Part shown: one piece after another, positions 22,686-31,112 of the stretch
Numbering within the stretch: the stretch's first letter is position 1
Layout: each line of letters opens with the position of its first letter
IMG/VR virus record: IMGVR_UViG_3300038954_000404
Span: 1 to 37,381 of that record
DNA length: 37,381 nt
Strand: one strand, 5' to 3'
Source of the DNA: a virus
Position numbers and translations under genes: made by a program
The notes under the pieces: model-generated
What the model was told of the DNA's origin: nothing
The model's database searches: none
The model's input: the letters and a program-made list of their open reading frames with translations, nothing else

Positions 22686-23045
22686 TTAACTTACCCTCTC
22701 CACATAAGACATAATCTTATTTAATAAGTTACTTATTTCTTCTCTATACTTTATAAGCTTTTGAGGTATTTTGATTCTAGGACTCTTCTTTTCTTTATAC
22801 CATACATACAGATAAGTGTCATACCATTTAATTTTCATGGTACTACCAACTGATATTTTCACTTCCCATGTATCAGCTAATTCTTTATCTTCTTCAGGCT
22901 CTTCTTCGTCCTCTCCTTCTTCAGGTTCACCCTCTTCAGGTTCGCCTTCTGTAGGTTCTTCCTCTTCATCTTCTTCTGCTTCATCAAGAGGAATTCCAGC
23001 AAGATCGAGCATTTCTTCCATTAGCTCTTTATACTCTTTAGCCAT
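22686..23045 (-). CDS. Small acidic prohead protein sharing a motif with gp22
   Basis: 119 residues. It opens AKEYKELMEEMLDLAGIPLDEAEE, then a 35-residue acidic Glu/Pro/Gly tract, then a folded C-terminus (TWEVKISVGSTMKIKWYDTYLYVWYKEK). EMLDLAGIP is identical to the end of gp22. In T4 the corresponding gap holds gp67/gp68, small internal core proteins; this may be the equivalent. GGAGGAATAATTT precedes ATG 23045. Confidence 0.75.
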   Translation of the reverse strand: MAKEYKELMEEMLDLAGIPLDEAEEDEEEEPTEGEPEEGEPEEGEDEEEPEEDKELADTWEVKISVGSTMKIKWYDTYLYVWYKEKKSPRIKIPQKLIKYREEISNLLNKIMSYVERVS

Positions 23046-23048
23046 AAA

Positions 23049-24350
23049 TTATTCCTCCTTCTCAGCTGCTTTCTTCTCTTTAGCGGTTTCATATACAGAG
23101 CTTAAGAAATCTAAAATCTCTTTAAGTTTGCCTTCTTTCATAGAACCTACTTTAGCATCTTCTAAAGCTTGAATAAATGAATCTACGTATTTCATCTCGA
23201 GAGTCTTCTCTTTGAGATTTTCTTTCATTTTATTAAGTACTTTAATTATTTTGTTGATTGAATCTTCATCTATAGTAGTTTCTTTTTCTTTCTTATCAGC
23301 TTCTTTCTTATCAGCTTCTTTTTCTTTAGGCTTTTCTTCTGGCTCTTCTTCGACTTCAAAATCGAATTCTCCTCCACCAGCATCTCCTTCACCTTCAGCT
23401 TCTACTATCATATTTCTAGATAAATAATCTTTTCTAGCTTCTTGGATTTTAGGAAGATTGTAATACTCACTGAATAATGTTGTTAGTTTATCAGAAACTT
23501 TCGATTCACCAATCATTAAAGTAGTTTTAAGTACTAAGTCTTCTAATTCGTCTTCTTTTAAAATCAAGACTTCTCTGTGATTGTCTATGAAATTTTCTAT
23601 AGTATCTTCAGCTTCTCCTTCGTTTAAAGATTCTACCATTTCTTTGAAATCTTCTTTAAATGATTCTGATGTCCATAAGTTTTTAACTTTTTGTTTAACA
23701 TTCTTACTGTTAACAGTCTTCTTTTTCTTTTCAGAAAGACTAATAACTCTATCGGAATCTTCTTCGAAAAGAGCAACTGATAGTGGACTTTGAAAATCAA
23801 TACTTGAAACAGTATTTTGAATAGGTGAGTTTTCTTTAATTAAAGAATTCAAAGTAGATATCTTTTGATCTTCTACTACTTCTGAAATATCATCTTGTAC
23901 TGACTTTCTTGCTTCTCTTAGTTCTTTAAGAGCTTTAATTTTAGGACTTGATTCTACAATAGATTTCTTCTCTAAAGAAGTCTTATTTAATAACCTTTTA
24001 TAAGGTTCGTTTGAGAACTTTAATTTAAAAGATTCTACTATATCTTTCACTCTTATTTCAGCATCGTTGTTAATGTCAAAATATTCTTCAGCTAGTTCTT
24101 CAAACTTTTTATCATTGTCTGCTTGAATATCAACTTTTTCCCAATTAGATAGATTTAATGCTCTGTCTGATACATTGTAATCAGCAACATAAAATTGCTC
24201 ATTAGCTTCATCTAAAACAAAGATTTTATCATCAAAAACTAAGGATGCAGCTGCATTCTCTGATTCTGCTAATTTCTCTTTTATTATGTTAACCATTTTC
24301 TCATTACTGAGATTAGTCAATTGTGCTACTTGACTATATTTTAATTCCAT
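23049..24350 (-). CDS. Acidic prohead core protein between portal and protease
   Basis: 433 residues, mostly helical and charged. The N-terminus (LTNLSNEKMVNIIKEKLAESE ... DKIFVLDEANEQFYVADYN) is more folded. A middle region is Lys-rich, and near residue 340 there is a Gly/Glu tract and KEKEADKKEADKKEKE, then a helical C-terminus. No enzyme motif. Its position matches gp67/gp68 of T4 but it is far larger, so I call it an internal core or scaffold-type protein by context. GGGAGGAATTCC precedes ATG 24350. Confidence 0.7.
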   Translation of the reverse strand: MELKYSQVAQLTNLSNEKMVNIIKEKLAESENAAASLVFDDKIFVLDEANEQFYVADYNVSDRALNLSNWEKVDIQADNDKKFEELAEEYFDINNDAEIRVKDIVESFKLKFSNEPYKRLLNKTSLEKKSIVESSPKIKALKELREARKSVQDDISEVVEDQKISTLNSLIKENSPIQNTVSSIDFQSPLSVALFEEDSDRVISLSEKKKKTVNSKNVKQKVKNLWTSESFKEDFKEMVESLNEGEAEDTIENFIDNHREVLILKEDELEDLVLKTTLMIGESKVSDKLTTLFSEYYNLPKIQEARKDYLSRNMIVEAEGEGDAGGGEFDFEVEEEPEEKPKEKEADKKEADKKEKETTIDEDSINKIIKVLNKMKENLKEKTLEMKYVDSFIQALEDAKVGSMKEGKLKEILDFLSSVYETAKEKKAAEKEE

Positions 24351-24365
24351 GGAATTCCTCCCATT

Positions 24366-27300
24366 TTAATCTTTCAAGACTTTATTTTTTTTGCGTCTCC
24401 GGATGAGACCTTTTAATTCGCCTTCTTTAAAAAGCATATGGAAACTATTTTCATATAGCTTACGCTTTTTACTTTTAAAATTATCTTTAGTTATCTGCGC
24501 ATTTTCTCTGTATTCTTTCACAAATTTTATCAACGATCGTATGTCGTCTTCATTTTCTACTAAAAACTCTTTACCAGCAACATTTAATATCTTACTAGCT
24601 ACTTCCATCGGAGCTCCCCCCTCTCCACCTGCAGCAGCAGCTTCTTCGCCTCCACCAACTTCAGGAGTTTCTCCTCCTCCAGCAGCAGCTTCTTCACCTC
24701 CACCAACTTCAGGAGTTTCTTCACCACCTGCAGCAGCTTCTTCACCACCGCCACCTACTTCTGGAGCAGCAGGAGTTTCTCCACCACCAGCTACACCAGC
24801 TTCAGTTGGCTGAGCTTGTTGTTGCATCATCTCTAAACGTTTAGCATCTTCTTGCTTTTCTATCATTTCTGCTTGTTGCATTATCTTTAAATTAGATATT
24901 TCTTGATCATTAAAATTGTTTATATGCTTATATAACCATTCCCTAGGGAAATAAGGCTTGCCATTATCATCAACTAATTGCAATGCTGTCTGTATTACGT
25001 TTAATTTTTGCGTCATGGCTTCTAACTCTTGCATCTCATAAATCTTAGATGGCGGAGTTAATTTTATTTGAAAATTATACATATCTTCTAAAGAGAATCT
25101 CTTAAATGCTAATTCCACTATTGCTAATTTCTCTAGACCTTTTATAACCATTTTCTGTATTCTTTCTATAGTTTTAGCAAATCTTACATCCATTGCTGAT
25201 AATGAAGTCTTAGCAACGTCTCCTGTCATCTCTCCAGTTAAATACGACATCGGTATTCTCATCGTCCTAAGGATCTTCTCTTTAAAGTACCTAACATCAT
25301 CTATCTCACCTAATTGTTGCCCTCCTGGCAAATTATCAATAGATACTCCAGTGCCATCCGGTCTCGTTGGTACAAAGAAATCATCGTTTATACTGTTTTT
25401 AATAACGATTCCCGATGAAGTAAAATTATGGTATTTTGCTACTGTGATACAACCGGTGTCTTCTTTTTGGTCGAGCCAAACCACTTTATCAACCTTGTGG
25501 TTCAAGATGTTCTCTTCTAACAGTCTATTTCTCACCATTGTATAACTAGCTTCAAAGCAATCTGCTATTTCTTGTATTGATTTGTCTGCTCTAAGTTTTA
25601 GTAAATCCTCTCGTGGCATTAGTGTTTCTTTTATGAATCTTGAAATAGAATCACAACCTAAATGTTTTTTAAGAGTCGGCCATGATACATTTAATATTTT
25701 TTGAAGGTCTACTGAATTTTTTATTTTATTCTTCTTTATTATCTCTTTTACTTTTCTAGGTGTTATATAATCTTTTTTCAAATAATTAAATCTATTTTTA
25801 TTTGGTAGCATATATTTTTTGCAAAACTCTTTTTTAGTAAGGCCATGCAATTTTATTCTAGAATTTATTACCCTAATAGAGCAACCAAAATGATCACAAA
25901 TATCGTCAAAAGACCTTGCATTACTCCTAGACCATTCTGCTATTTCATTAAAGGTTATATTCTTCCACCTTCCATTATTTGACCCTAATAGCTTAGAATA
26001 ATCTTTAGTGGAATTATTGTGGATTTTACAGTGTTCATCTCTTGTGCATTCTAACAAATTATCTGGTCTATTATTCTTTTTGTTATAATCTATATGATGC
26101 ACTACATTTTCTTTTGGTATATCTACAAAGATTGATTCAGCTACAACTCTATGGACGTATCTATATCTATTTTCTTTCGGGTTATACACTAAATGATATC
26201 CATCACTTTTGTTACCCAATTTTTTATTAGATTCTTTAGTATAATGAGGCATTAAGGAATCACCTTTCTCTAGATACTGAGCTTCTTTATATTCACCATT
26301 GCGTAATAAAAATTTATGATCTGGTGTACATCTAATAGATTTTCCATTATCAATATATACTTCTACTAGTTGAGCATTCTTTCTAGTCGGTCCAGCCCAT
26401 TCGATTTTACCAGGAACTATTTTATTGCCATTTTCTCTATCGATAGAATAAGTCCAATTTTCTTTTCCTTCGTTATATTCTTTTATTAGAGTAGAAAGTG
26501 TTTCTGTTCTTCCATCTAATAAGTCGATAGGAGTATCAAATGCTAGACAGAGTGGGTTTGCTTTGTAATTAATCTCCCCAGACGTCGGATCGACCCATGG
26601 CGTTTTCCTATACTTCTGCTTGAAGTCCTCGACTCGGTTCATAGCATCTCTGTAGGGAAGGTTACCGACTGGGATTCTGAATATTCTACGTTCTGGTGCT
26701 CTAGCTATTCTATAGATCAACATTGCGTCTTCGATTAGTTTCATTTGTTTAAAAGCTAATCTTCCCGATTCCAAGACACTTTTACCATATGGTTCGAATT
26801 CTTTATCATCTAATTTGAAATGAATTATTTGCCATGGGTTTAATACATATTCTTCGCCTTGACCGCTTGTAGTGTAACTAACTCCAGTATCTTCTGGTGC
26901 TATTCTAACCAAGAAAGAAATTAAATTACCGTCTTGTTCTTGTCTAGCCACATATTGAGGTGGTAACCAGCGAATATATTTAATTTTTCTCGGATTTTTA
27001 TAACTGTCTGGTATGACTTCGTAAAAAGCTTCTCCATATTTGCAAGTGTTATAAACAATGTGCCACAAGTTAGCATTCATATCTAGAGAATGAAACCACA
27101 TATCTTCTAAAGTTTCAGTTACATCTTGATTCTCAGCTTCAGTAGTAACAACATGATCGTACTCGTTATATAATGAGCTGTCATCTGCATAAAGCTCTAA
27201 GCCAGCATTCAATTCAGGTATATAACACATCTGTTCGTATTCTCTGTATCTTTGGATACGAGCTTGGTCTATAGAAGTGAAGCCTTCGAGTGAAGTTTTA

Positions 27301-27449
27301 TAATTCCCAAAAGCTGTGACTACAGTGTCGTCTTTGCTAGTCTCGCCTTTAATTAAATCATTTACAGAAGTGATTTTTATTTTGTTAAAATATTTTTGTA
27401 TAGTTTCTGCTTTCTTTTCTACATCTTTATCTCGTTTATCCATTTTCAC
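24366..27449 (-). CDS. 20: Portal vertex protein gp20, interrupted by an intein
   Basis: 1027 residues before splicing and 642 after; T4 gp20 is 524. Portal parts are residues 1-300 (REYEQMCYIPELNAGLELYADDSSLYNE; IRWLPPQYVARQ; AMLIYRIARAPERRIFRIPVGNLP) and 686 onwards (INDDFFVPTRPDGTGVSIDNLPGGQQLGEIDDVRYF; RIPMSYLTGEM; LEAMTQKLNVIQTAL). The insertion at 301-685 is an intein, listed separately. The C-terminus has a Gly/Glu/Ala/Pro repeat tract (24618-24790) and a charged tail. The portal dodecamer occupies one capsid vertex, nucleates head assembly and is the DNA entry channel for gp17. It overlaps the upstream nuclease gene by 14 bases. Confidence 0.95.
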   Translation of the reverse strand: MKMDKRDKDVEKKAETIQKYFNKIKITSVNDLIKGETSKDDTVVTAFGNYKTSLEGFTSIDQARIQRYREYEQMCYIPELNAGLELYADDSSLYNEYDHVVTTEAENQDVTETLEDMWFHSLDMNANLWHIVYNTCKYGEAFYEVIPDSYKNPRKIKYIRWLPPQYVARQEQDGNLISFLVRIAPEDTGVSYTTSGQGEEYVLNPWQIIHFKLDDKEFEPYGKSVLESGRLAFKQMKLIEDAMLIYRIARAPERRIFRIPVGNLPYRDAMNRVEDFKQKYRKTPWVDPTSGEINYKANPLCLAFDTPIDLLDGRTETLSTLIKEYNEGKENWTYSIDRENGNKIVPGKIEWAGPTRKNAQLVEVYIDNGKSIRCTPDHKFLLRNGEYKEAQYLEKGDSLMPHYTKESNKKLGNKSDGYHLVYNPKENRYRYVHRVVAESIFVDIPKENVVHHIDYNKKNNRPDNLLECTRDEHCKIHNNSTKDYSKLLGSNNGRWKNITFNEIAEWSRSNARSFDDICDHFGCSIRVINSRIKLHGLTKKEFCKKYMLPNKNRFNYLKKDYITPRKVKEIIKKNKIKNSVDLQKILNVSWPTLKKHLGCDSISRFIKETLMPREDLLKLRADKSIQEIADCFEASYTMVRNRLLEENILNHKVDKVVWLDQKEDTGCITVAKYHNFTSSGIVIKNSINDDFFVPTRPDGTGVSIDNLPGGQQLGEIDDVRYFKEKILRTMRIPMSYLTGEMTGDVAKTSLSAMDVRFAKTIERIQKMVIKGLEKLAIVELAFKRFSLEDMYNFQIKLTPPSKIYEMQELEAMTQKLNVIQTALQLVDDNGKPYFPREWLYKHINNFNDQEISNLKIMQQAEMIEKQEDAKRLEMMQQQAQPTEAGVAGGGETPAAPEVGGGGEEAAAGGEETPEVGGGEEAAAGGGETPEVGGGEEAAAAGGEGGAPMEVASKILNVAGKEFLVENEDDIRSLIKFVKEYRENAQITKDNFKSKKRKLYENSFHMLFKEGELKGLIRRRKKNKVLKD
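24618..24790 (-). repeat. Low-complexity coding repeat in the portal C-terminal tail
   Basis: Three imperfect copies of a unit that encodes GGEETPEVGGGEEAAA, about 16-17 residues. The DNA copies are also very similar (CCACCAACTTCAGGAGTTTC recurs), and are GC-richer than their surroundings. Number of copies is likely to vary between relatives by slippage or recombination. Flexible linker in the protein. Confidence 0.85.
25395..26549 (-). mobile_element. Intein with HNH homing endonuclease in the portal gene
   Basis: Residues 301-685 of the frame, 385 residues. It begins Cys301 in CLAFDTPIDLLDGRTETL (block A), then IRCTPDHKFLL with TPDH of block B at 375-378. An HNH endonuclease follows (VVHHIDYNKKNNRPDNLLECTRDEHCKIH, about 449-477). 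Three helix-turn-helix-like segments come next (about 500-535, 563-598 and 617-645). The C-terminal block is DTGCITVAKYHNF ... GIVIKN, then Ser686 as the +1 nucleophile. The last two residues are Lys-Asn rather than His-Asn. Removing it joins NPL to SINDDFF, restoring a continuous portal fold. It sits in the most conserved part of gp20, as expected for a homing element. Confidence 0.92.
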
Positions 27450-27966
27450 CCTCTTCCTCTGTAAACCAAAATTCTCTTGGTAATTTAAGTAAATCTTCTA
27501 GCCATACTACTGAATAACCTTTCCATATAAATCTCTTAGCTAAAGGAATAGCGTCTGTATACCGCGAAGCATAAGATATGATATAAGTATATGGCACTAA
27601 TGCTATTCGTTGATGTCTGTTATATTTTATTACTAGCAGAGGAATTTTGTTGACAAATTTTGCATCTCCTTCAGCTTGTTCTATCCATTCGTTCCAATTA
27701 GATTTATCAGATAATAAATCCCAAAAATTCATTGATTCATAGAACTTATGTTCTATTATGAAATTAAAATTCGCGGGGCAGATTATATCTGAGGCGAGTG
27801 TAATTTTCGCCTCCCATGGCAAATTAACAGCGGTTTCTCTGTTTAAACCTCCAGTATAAGCACCAGAAGACGGTGTCCTTTTAAATTCGCCTTCACCAAA
27901 ATGCTCGCATAAAATATGAACAAGTTGGTTTTCTCCCCTATTTCCTTTCTTCTTACTATTTGCCAT
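27436..27966 (-). CDS. PD-(D/E)XK nuclease, Holliday-junction-resolvase-like
   Basis: 176 residues. The core motifs are KGNRGENQLVHIL (E12), KRTPSSGAY, D60 in LASDIICPANF, and IEHK (E72, K74), the order and spacing of Hjc/VRR-type nucleases. Trp-rich FYESMNFWDLL follows. Such enzymes occur in many phages and may resolve branched DNA before packaging, or have another cleavage role; T4 uses an unrelated gp49 for that. AAAGGTGAT precedes ATG 27966. It lies just upstream of the portal and overlaps it by 14 bases. Confidence 0.78.
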   Translation of the reverse strand: MANSKKKGNRGENQLVHILCEHFGEGEFKRTPSSGAYTGGLNRETAVNLPWEAKITLASDIICPANFNFIIEHKFYESMNFWDLLSDKSNWNEWIEQAEGDAKFVNKIPLLVIKYNRHQRIALVPYTYIISYASRYTDAIPLAKRFIWKGYSVVWLEDLLKLPREFWFTEEEGENG

Positions 27967-27986
27967 ATTATCACCTTTAAAATATA

Positions 27987-28289
27987 TTATTTAACCAGTA
28001 TTCTTTCTAGCTCTTCTTCTATTAATTGATTTGCACCGAATACATTCTCGCTCATCCAATGAATGAATCGCACTGTCTCATTTCTGTCTAATGAAGAAAC
28101 AACTTCTTGCAGATTTTTGTACTTAGTCAATTTTACTTGTCTGTTTAATTCTCGTTGTACTAAATCGTTACTTTCGTAAACTCTCTTGATAAGGAGCTTT
28201 AAATTGACTTCATTAAGATTATTTATATATTTAACTGTCTCTTCATTGAGTGAATAATCTAATTCTTTAAAAAATTCATGTAGATTCAT
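27987..28289 (-). CDS. Small helical protein, unknown
   Basis: 100 residues, almost entirely helical with heptad-like leucines (NLHEFFKELDYSLNEETVKYI ... QLIEEELERILVK). CAGGAGAAAGCGAT precedes ATG 28289, and the minus strand carries GATAAATA at 28345-28338, about 50 bases upstream, a possible late promoter. Not recognised. Confidence 0.68.
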   Translation of the reverse strand: MNLHEFFKELDYSLNEETVKYINNLNEVNLKLLIKRVYESNDLVQRELNRQVKLTKYKNLQEVVSSLDRNETVRFIHWMSENVFGANQLIEEELERILVK

Positions 28290-28340
28290 ATCGCTTTCTC
28301 CTGTTTTTTAATTATCTTTCCTATAATAAGATATCTTTAT

Positions 28341-28622
28341 TTATCTTTGGGGTTCTTGCCCAAATATTGCTTTAATAAGTATATCGTATTTTTCGTTTAT
28401 AAAATTAATCAATGCCTTTTCAAACCAGATCTCTTTCCACGATGTCATAGGGCTGATGGCAAAAGTAAACTCTTCACCTGTAGCAGATTCGCTTTTAAAG
28501 AGTACTTTACAGTCCCAATATTTAAACCGTTTTTGCAAAAAACAACGTATAATAAAGGGTCCATAATCAATTCGTCTATATCCCCTCTCGCTTCTTGTTA
28601 TTTCATAATCTTTATTCGGCAT
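28341..28622 (-). CDS. Unknown protein, paralogue of its upstream neighbour
   Basis: 93 residues. YRRIDYGPFIIRCFLQKRFKYWDCKVLF resembles KKIRIDTLYDDAPFFVNCYKEGNKWECEVSF of the 28612-28869 protein, and both end in a helical stretch. They are probably tandem duplicates. A beta-sheet plus helix fold is likely; no function known. ATG 28622 lies inside the upstream gene end. Confidence 0.66.
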   Translation of the reverse strand: MPNKDYEITRSERGYRRIDYGPFIIRCFLQKRFKYWDCKVLFKSESATGEEFTFAISPMTSWKEIWFEKALINFINEKYDILIKAIFGQEPQR

Positions 28623-28869
28623 AATAATCCATCAAATTTTTACTTCTATGTAACAAACTGAAAATTAACTTAATTATTTCTTTCGCTACAAAGGAGTAGT
28701 CTATTTTGCCACTGTTAATGACAAAGTCATGAATAACATAGACACCAAATGAAACTTCACATTCCCATTTATTTCCTTCTTTATAGCAATTAACAAAGAA
28801 AGGTGCATCATCATAAAGAGTATCTATTCTTATTTTCTTATAACGTGGCTTATCGTCTCTTATAATCAT
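28612..28869 (-). CDS. Unknown protein, directly after gp17
   Basis: 85 residues from ATG 28869, which overlaps the gp17 stop as ATGA; the longer frame needs TTG. Shares the strand and Cys/Trp pattern with the 28341-28622 protein. C-terminus is helical (FVAKEIIKLIFSLLHRSKNL). Translation is probably coupled to gp17. Function unknown. Confidence 0.66.
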   Translation of the reverse strand: MIIRDDKPRYKKIRIDTLYDDAPFFVNCYKEGNKWECEVSFGVYVIHDFVINSGKIDYSFVAKEIIKLIFSLLHRSKNLMDYYAE

Positions 28870-30770
28870 TGTACTAACATTTGATAGGTCTCCCAATCAA
28901 CTCCGTATTCTTCTTCGACTTTATTCTTTATTTCTTGTTTTCGCCTATATTCTAGAAAATCATCTGCTTCATTATGCTCGTCTTCAATTCTGACTGTTTG
29001 ATCTTTATGAGCAAACCCTAACACTTGCATTCTTTGATTGCCATATTTTAGTAAATAAGCCAGAAACATCAATGGCAAAACTAAATCATCGTTATAACCA
29101 ATAGAAGCTTGCGGCTTACCTTTAGACCAAATATAGACTTTTAATTCTTCAACAGTTCTCTTGCCATATACAATTATATGATTGTTTTCTAAACAATGTA
29201 TAAACTCATCTAACATCAAACGTTTATTACCGGGACTTGTATGTAATCCCCTGTAAGTTTTATTCTTAAATTCATAATATACATTATGGTATTGATCAGT
29301 ATCGTGTTCAAATACTTCATTAAAGACTGATTGCCCTTGGTTTGTTTCTATTATTACATACGCAGTATTATAACGTCTAGCAACTTGCTTTATTAACTTA
29401 CCAAAAGCTTTCGTATCTAGCTGTTGTTTATATTCAGCAACTTGTTCTAAAGTATCATCTCTAAAAATTTGGAAAGTACTATAATCTTCTCCTGCTCCAG
29501 AAGCCACGTCAACTGTCATTGTATAAGTGATCTGTTGCTGCGGGTCTTCAAAAATTTGTAATCCTTTTATCTTTTCACCGTCTTCCACTAATGAATCTAT
29601 TCTGAGGGGATCTTTTTGTTGTTCTTCTAATTGTTTTAGACAAGCTGCTGAAAGTACTGTATTACCAGAGCCTAAAAATTCAGCTAATACTTCTTGAGCA
29701 AATTCTCTGTATGTTTTAGAATTATCTAATTGTCTTTTGAGCCATGGTTTATTCTCTTTAGGGCCTTTATAATTTAAAGCTTCTTCTGTCTTTAAGTCAG
29801 TAAATCTTTTAACTAGTCGTTTCCAATAAAGATCTGCTTTACCAGTTTTTAAAGTAGTCTTTGTTATGTCTCGTTTTATTTTATTTACTTCTTGTTGGCC
29901 TAATTGTTGTTCAATCCAAGTTTGATCTTTATTTTCAATTTTTTCAAGCCATGGGTTATCTCGACCAGGGAACAACCACCATGGTATATATACAGGGGTG
30001 AAGTCATTTTCTCCATTTTCAGCACCAATCCACATTTTATGATATAAATTACCTACTCCATTAGAAGTAGATACTATAAAACATTTACCATTAGTATTAC
30101 TGAATGCGGGATATATAGAAGTCCATATATCATCTGCATGAGGCATAAAAGCTGCTTCATCTAATATTGCTAAAGACCATGATCCACCACGTCCAGCGTC
30201 AGGGGATTGAGCCCTCGTTATGATTCTCGAATTATTAGTTAATTTAAGAGTAGTCATATTTTGACCATCTTTTGTAGGCTTTGTTTTTAAGAAAAATGGT
30301 AATCTTTCATAAGTTACCATTGCTTTTGCTTTAAAGTCTTGTGCATCTAATCTTGTTTTAGATACGATTAAAATGTCTTGAGCAATATTAAAGTTAGCCA
30401 TCCATAGCGCATATAAGCCAGTTAATACAGAGGCCCCAACTTGTCTGGATTTCCTAAATATCACAAATCGGTCATTCTTTAGAGCTGGTAACACTAATTT
30501 TCTTTGAAAATCAAATAATTTTAGAGGCGATATGCTCTTGTTCTTAGCATCTAAGAAATAAGCGTAATTGTCAATAAAGTATTCTAAATATTTCTTACAT
30601 AAGTAGAATTCACTTACTGGGTCTACTAAGTCTTTTGTGTCATCATTAAACTTTACTTCTACGAAGTTATTAGAAGTTGGTATTTTCTCGCATTTATCAG
30701 GTAGGTTATATTTATCGATTTTTTCTTGTAATTTCTTTTGTATGTATCGACTTTTTTCTTCATTAGTCAT
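28866..30770 (-). CDS. 17: Terminase large subunit gp17
   Basis: 634 residues, T4 gp17 is 610. ATPase: the Walker A region is FRKSRQVGAS (105-114), a deviant P-loop with the Lys placed early, as in lambda-type terminases, where T4 has SRQLGKT. Walker B is LAILDEAAFM (200-209), coupling motif STSNG (234-238). Nuclease: MTVDVASGAGEDYSTF, then VIIETNQG, and NDDLVLPLMFLAYLL, the acidic cluster of the RNase H-like domain. It cuts the concatemer and pumps DNA into the prohead through gp20. Start ATG 30770. The upstream genes 30771-32214 include a gp16 candidate. Confidence 0.96.
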   Translation of the reverse strand: MTNEEKSRYIQKKLQEKIDKYNLPDKCEKIPTSNNFVEVKFNDDTKDLVDPVSEFYLCKKYLEYFIDNYAYFLDAKNKSISPLKLFDFQRKLVLPALKNDRFVIFRKSRQVGASVLTGLYALWMANFNIAQDILIVSKTRLDAQDFKAKAMVTYERLPFFLKTKPTKDGQNMTTLKLTNNSRIITRAQSPDAGRGGSWSLAILDEAAFMPHADDIWTSIYPAFSNTNGKCFIVSTSNGVGNLYHKMWIGAENGENDFTPVYIPWWLFPGRDNPWLEKIENKDQTWIEQQLGQQEVNKIKRDITKTTLKTGKADLYWKRLVKRFTDLKTEEALNYKGPKENKPWLKRQLDNSKTYREFAQEVLAEFLGSGNTVLSAACLKQLEEQQKDPLRIDSLVEDGEKIKGLQIFEDPQQQITYTMTVDVASGAGEDYSTFQIFRDDTLEQVAEYKQQLDTKAFGKLIKQVARRYNTAYVIIETNQGQSVFNEVFEHDTDQYHNVYYEFKNKTYRGLHTSPGNKRLMLDEFIHCLENNHIIVYGKRTVEELKVYIWSKGKPQASIGYNDDLVLPLMFLAYLLKYGNQRMQVLGFAHKDQTVRIEDEHNEADDFLEYRRKQEIKNKVEEEYGVDWETYQMLVQ

Positions 30771-31112
30771 TTAACTATTAGGATTATCTATTCGTTCTTT
30801 TTTATTCTGTGCTCTATCTCTTCTAGCTTTTGCATTAGCTAATTGTTCTTTTATTCTAGCAATTCTCTCGCGACGTCTTGCAGCACCTTGATCATTTCCA
30901 GCTCTTTCTTCTCTCGCGGCAATTTCTTCTTCCCTTTCTATTCTCTGTTGTAATTGTAGTACTCTCTGGTTATAACGGTTTTGTTGTCTATCAGCTCTTT
31001 GTAAATCGTCCATTTCAGCTTGTGAAACTCCATAGCGCTCACTAAGAATATCTTCAAGGACTTCTAGTTCTTTGTCCACATCGCGCATTATCTCATTACT
31101 TTTTATTATCAT
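30771..31112 (-). CDS. Coiled-coil protein, unknown
   Basis: About 113 residues from ATG 31112, which has GGAGG six bases ahead; the longer frame to 31118 uses GTG. Central region is an Arg/Glu/Gln coiled coil (RYNQRVLQLQQRIEREEEIAAREERAG), ending in a basic helical stretch. Sits between the terminase subunits, so it may be a packaging accessory, but no family is recognised. Its start lies within the previous gene. Confidence 0.68.
   Translation of the reverse strand: MIIKSNEIMRDVDKELEVLEDILSERYGVSQAEMDDLQRADRQQNRYNQRVLQLQQRIEREEEIAAREERAGNDQGAARRRERIARIKEQLANAKARRDRAQNKKERIDNPNS

Noticed and set aside
22816-23172. + strand Ser-rich frame of 118 codons
   Set aside because: It is the complement of the Glu-rich acidic tract coding on the minus strand.
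24391-24813. + strand Pro/Ser/Ala-rich frame of 140 codons
   Set aside because: Complement of the portal Gly/Glu/Ala repeat; no ribosome site.
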